Assembly (NCBI GenBank): GCA_030248135.1
Contig: JASANC010003536.1
Span: forward strand, 1-21,635
DNA length: 21,635 nt
Source: Theristus sp. LFF4_11
Taxonomy: Eukaryota; Nematoda; Chromadorea; Monhysterida; Xyalidae
Direction of reading: 5' to 3'
Each line of letters opens with the position of its first letter. Positions within the stretch are counted from its first letter, which is position 1. The position numbers were made by a program, and so were the translations under genes. Under the pieces are notes generated by a model. That model did no database searches, had not been told where the DNA came from, and saw only the letters and a program-made list of their open reading frames with translations. Positions 20,001-21,635 of the stretch are shown in pieces.

Positions 20001-21547
20001 TTTTTACTGTCATACTCTTGGGCTGACTACAATGAGAAGGGCGAAAACGAAAAAACGACAATTCTAAAATCATAAAACGTCGAAACACGGTTGCAGATCA
20101 TGGTGCGGCATAAATATGAAAATATTATGAAAACATGTTGATGTTTAGACGCTGCGTTGCTGATTTTTTGGTTTTTTTCGCAGTTCATTGCTCACGCTCA
20201 CGCACATGCCAGCGATGTGCACACGGGCATTTTGTTCTGGTGCACAGCAGCAGTGTGTGTTTTGTTTTCGTTTTACAAAAATGGGTGAAACCAAGGTCGC
20301 ATATGGCTATGGAAACGTTGCGAAACTGTTGAAGGTGTTGCGATGGTTATTGTTGATTTTTTGTCTACTTTTTTCTCGCTGGCACTTTTGCTCGTTTTTC
20401 ACGAGTTTGACGAAAAGTTTGCGTTTTCTGATATTTTTTTTAAATTTTGTGGGATGTTTGATCCTGCAGAATTTGCTTGCTGCACTGTAATTTGTTTGCG
20501 TTTTTACGTGCTGCTTTTTGTCCATAAACACTTGTGCTGTTTGTGTATCTTGCAGTTATATCCTGCCGACTTTTTCTGTCTCACCTGCAGATTTGTCAAA
20601 AAAACTCTATTTGACATTTCAATTTCTTTCCATCAAAACTTTGCTTCTTTACGCCGTTCCGTCAAACGATTCAAGGTCAACTTCTCTGGACTGTTCATCT
20701 GATCACACGTACGTGCTTCTGATTTTGTGTTTTTTGAACGGCTTTCTGAAAAGTTCAAACCGCAGCGTGTGGTGTCTGTCAATTTCCATGAAAAAATCAT
20801 TGTGGAAGAAAAATCACGATAGCTTTTTTCTAACTCCACTTGAACGTTTCTTGAAAATACAAAACACAATGTTTGTCGGGTTGTGTGTGACGCTTTTTTG
20901 ACGTGAAGGAGAAGTGTTTTTTTCTAAAATTGGTTACCGAAGCGATCACAGAGCTGCAAGCTGGCTGGACAACTACACTGTAAGCTTTGTCTGCCGTCCA
21001 GGAAAACCTGTTGTGTGACCGGATAGATTTCAACAGGCTGACGAAAAAAACGCTTTGTTTACAAGAATGAGTCATGCGATGAATAGGACACAGGTGTTTA
21101 CCCGGCCTTTTTGAAAAAAAACTCGCAAACAAAAAACACTAAAACACGCATTGGTCAATGATAAAAACATTCTAAAAATTACTAAAATACGTTCAAACTA
21201 AAAATCCTCACAAAAACTCAATTGAATTAAAAAAAATGGTTTTGCGTTTCAATTGGTTTTAGAACAACTCAAAGGCGACCATTGCTCGGTCAAGTCAACC
21301 AGTTTCATTTAGCCTGGACACTTGTGCAAAGTGAACACACAGAACTGCGGACAAGCCAGATATCAAGTTGGGTACATTGTCCAAAAAACAGCGTACCTCC
21401 CTGGGCGCCCTGTTGCCCCTGGAAGCTGCCCGAGCTGCGTGTGGAGCCGCGTGTGGCCGTGCGTGGCGTGATCGTGGAGCGATACTCCACCTGGTACTCG
21501 GATTCATGATGTTGCTCTTTCGGTTGTTGTGCCTGCTTGGCGGCCAT
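14022..21547 (-). CDS. ifb-1: Cytoplasmic intermediate filament protein, nematode B type
   Basis: Predicted 596 aa in 12 coding exons: 21547-21397, 18130-17880, 17620-17499, 17319-17133, 16805-16710, 16635-16477, 16190-16065, 15807-15664, 15458-15382, 15113-14804, 14469-14350, 14069-14022. All phases match (1791 nt). A Ser/Thr/Gln-rich head (1 to about 80) precedes the alpha-helical rod, which opens [20 protein letters not shown] and closes with the IF consensus [13 protein letters not shown] (about 424-436). The tail carries a lamin-tail (LTD) Ig fold with [24 protein letters not shown] and [10 protein letters not shown], ending [13 protein letters not shown] with no CaaX box. The sequence is close to C. 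elegans IFB-1 as I recall it; ifb-2 is a less likely ortholog. B-type chains pair with A-type chains to build hemidesmosome-linked filaments in epidermis and other tissues (family knowledge). Confidence 0.95.
14240..14316. repeat. TGTCC-rich repeat, copy 3 (single arm)
   Basis: On the minus strand it reads GCTAAAAAGGTGTCTTGACA, then GGTGTCCAGTGTCCTG and TGGTGTCCCGCGTGG, close to the right arm of copy 1. I see no matching second arm. It lies in the last intron of the IF gene. Confidence 0.5.
14350..14469 (-). CDS. ifb-1: IF exon 11: second half of lamin-tail domain
   Basis: Acceptor TTTTTTAG|ATA. It encodes [40 protein letters not shown]. Donor GAGAG|GTAAAC, phase 0. If unspliced, the frame adds VNNVDQLLH and stops at 14322-14320. 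Confidence 0.93.
14470..14803 (-). other. IF intron 10, rich in ACCCA-type words
   Basis: 334 bp. The plus strand carries repeated ACCCAAATT-like words between about 14680 and 14795; no exon. Confidence 0.5.
14804..15113 (-). CDS. ifb-1: IF exon 10: tail linker and first half of lamin-tail domain
   Basis: Acceptor CTCTGCAG|C. It encodes [20 protein letters not shown], then [39 protein letters not shown] and IIKAGKSCK. Donor AAG|GTACGC, phase 0. Its two flanking introns carry mutually complementary motifs. Confidence 0.95.
15382..15458 (-). CDS. ifb-1: IF exon 9: helix termination motif
   Basis: Encodes [20 protein letters not shown] and EGEET, the diagnostic end of the IF rod. Acceptor TTTTCCAG|TCA, donor ACACG|GTTAGT, phase 2. 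Confidence 0.96.
15664..15807 (-). CDS. ifb-1: IF exon 8: coil 2B
   Basis: Encodes [20 protein letters not shown], ending [11 protein letters not shown]. Acceptor ACGTTGCAG|AAC, donor CAG|GTTTGC, phase 0. Confidence 0.95.
16065..16190 (-). CDS. ifb-1: IF exon 7: coil 2
   Basis: Encodes [20 protein letters not shown], ending [10 protein letters not shown]. Acceptor TGATCAG|GTG, donor AAG|GTGCGT, phase 0. Confidence 0.95.
16477..16635 (-). CDS. ifb-1: IF exon 6: coil 2
   Basis: Encodes [20 protein letters not shown], then [20 protein letters not shown], ending DMESWYKLK. Acceptor TGCGCAG|GAA, donor AAG|GTGCCT, both phase 0. Confidence 0.96.
16710..16805 (-). CDS. ifb-1: IF exon 5: end of coil 1B
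   Basis: Encodes [20 protein letters not shown] and [12 protein letters not shown], one of the most conserved rod segments. Acceptor CTTTCCAG|GAC, donor CAG|GTAACG, both phase 0. Confidence 0.96.
16806..17132 (-). other. IF intron 4
   Basis: 327 bp, AT-rich, phase 0; nothing recognisable inside. Confidence 0.7.
17133..17319 (-). CDS. ifb-1: IF exon 4: coil 1B
   Basis: Acceptor ATTTCCAG|G. It encodes [20 protein letters not shown] and the following helix up to FEELQKARQ, part of the long lamin-like coil 1B seen in nematode IFs. Donor ACAG|GTGCGC, phase 0. Confidence 0.92.
17405..17479 (-). repeat. tRNA-like sequence in an IF intron (tRNA pseudogene or SINE head)
   Basis: On the minus strand it starts GACCCTG and ends AGGGGTC, giving an acceptor-like stem of about six pairs. 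TGGCCTGGTGGTAGCGCG resembles a D arm/A box. About 40 bp on, AGATCAAGCC is a degenerate B box. The T stem pairs imperfectly. Confidence 0.35.
17499..17620 (-). CDS. ifb-1: IF exon 3: coil 1B
   Basis: Acceptor CTCTCCAG|ATC. It encodes [20 protein letters not shown] and continues to GEYRR. Donor GATT|GTAAGT, phase 2. Confidence 0.93.
17694..17732. repeat. Short tandem CAACTTCAAGT-type repeat
   Basis: Several near-copies of CAACTTCAAG follow one another in the intron between IF exons 2 and 3. Simple repeat, no function inferred. Confidence 0.5.
17880..18130 (-). CDS. ifb-1: IF exon 2: end of head, coil 1A and start of coil 1B
   Basis: Acceptor TTTTCGCAG|GT, phase 1. It encodes [40 protein letters not shown] and [20 protein letters not shown]. 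Donor ATCAAG|GTTCGG, phase 0. Confidence 0.95.
18190..18530. repeat. TGTCC-rich inverted repeat, copy 4
   Basis: The left arm reads ACACGCTGAAACCAAATGTG, then TCCTGTCCCGC and CCCGAAAATAAAA. The right arm, on the other strand, reads CTACAAAAATGTCGGAATCC, then TTGTCCCGGAAAATAAAA. Confidence 0.55.
19411..19502. repeat. 92-bp imperfect foldback
   Basis: GCTACTAATTTGACCCCTGA (from 19411) is mirrored on the other strand by GCTGCTAATTTGGCTCCAAG (from 19502). The arms are about 33 bp with several mismatches. It ends 17 bp from the donor of alternative IF exon 1b. Confidence 0.55.
19520..19547 (-). CDS. ifb-1: IF alternative exon 1b: short head
   Basis: 28 nt encoding MATHTTTSS plus one base, followed by the strong donor AGTG|GTAAGTTT. 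It is phase 1, the same as exon 1a, so it would splice to exon 2 as [16 protein letters not shown]. It lies inside the 3.3-kb first intron. C. elegans ifb-1 is known to make two isoforms with different heads from separate promoters, which supports it. Confidence 0.5.
21397..21547 (-). CDS. ifb-1: IF exon 1a: long head
   Basis: Start ATG at 21547-21545; encodes [20 protein letters not shown], then [20 protein letters not shown] and a Gln/Gly stretch. Donor GGAG|GTACGC, phase 1, joins exon 2 to give [12 protein letters not shown]. Frame upstream of the ATG is interrupted by trans-splice-like acceptors. Confidence 0.88.
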
Positions 21548-21635
21548 TTTCTGCTGAAGAAAAACGTTGAGAAAAACATAAAAACATAACGTTGTATGCA
21601 CTGTATTTGCATAATCGTTCTAATGCATAATGCGA
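21548..21635 (-). other. 5' flank of the IF gene (window edge)
   Basis: Contains the trans-splice-like acceptor and AT-rich sequence. Too short to judge a promoter. Confidence 0.4.
21551..21566 (-). promoter_or_regulatory. Candidate spliced-leader acceptor upstream of IF exon 1a
   Basis: A pyrimidine tract ending TTTTTCTTCAG, with a second CAG three bases on, lies 4-7 nt before the ATG. This spacing is typical of nematode SL trans-splicing and has no in-frame upstream exon. Confidence 0.5.

Larger units (their letters stand above)
18131..21396 (-). other. Large first intron of the IF gene
   Basis: 3.3 kb, phase 1, AT-rich. It contains TGTCC-rich repeat copy 4, a foldback at 19411-19502, a small palindrome near 19170-19213 and the alternative head exon at 19547-19520. 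Thymine-rich open frames around 20130-20900 on the plus strand have no domain-like content. The length and the internal exon suggest it also holds a second promoter. Confidence 0.6.

Noticed and set aside
20130..20900. Overlapping plus-strand open frames of 65-127 codons rich in Phe, Leu and Ser, one beginning [11 protein letters not shown]
   Set aside because: They arise from thymine-rich intron sequence, overlap each other in different frames and show no domain or codon bias; they lie inside the IF first intron.

Overview
The window is nuclear DNA from an animal, most likely a nematode. Genes are split by many short-to-medium introns, the exons are GC-rich and the introns AT-rich, and the best-resolved gene is a nematode-type cytoplasmic intermediate filament (IF) of the B class. 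All three genes I can support lie on the minus strand. I built the exon models by hand from reading frame, splice consensus, intron phase and family motifs. In all three, the phases agree at every junction and the summed exon length is a multiple of three. The clade within nematodes cannot be fixed by eye.

Layout from right to left, in the direction of transcription. (1) 21547-14022: an IF gene of the ifb-1 type with 12 coding exons (596 aa), a 3.3-kb first intron and a lamin-tail domain. A second, phase-matched short head exon at 19547-19520 suggests two alternative N-termini. (2) 11250-8836: a four-exon gene (374 aa) for a type II membrane protein with an FkbM-type (Methyltransf_21) methyltransferase domain. 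(3) 5830-426: a globin gene. It reads best as one seven-exon gene (608 aa) with two complete globin domains. The N-terminus carries a consensus myristoylation plus palmitoylation signal, and the domains are joined by a Ser/Arg-rich linker made of two symmetric phase-2 exons. Domain 1 has a distal His and domain 2 a distal Leu; both keep the proximal His. This is the most novel item in the window.

The intergenic stretches (5831-8835 and 11251-14021) hold no gene I can support, only small inverted repeats and a tRNA-like sequence. The introns carry several foldback elements: a mariner-like element with TA duplications, a 139-bp palindromic element, and a dispersed TGTCC-rich repeat family with copies in introns of all three genes. 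No CRISPR array, rRNA gene or intact tRNA gene was seen. The three genes have no evident shared pathway; their common strand is not evidence of an operon because the gaps are about 2.8-3.0 kb.
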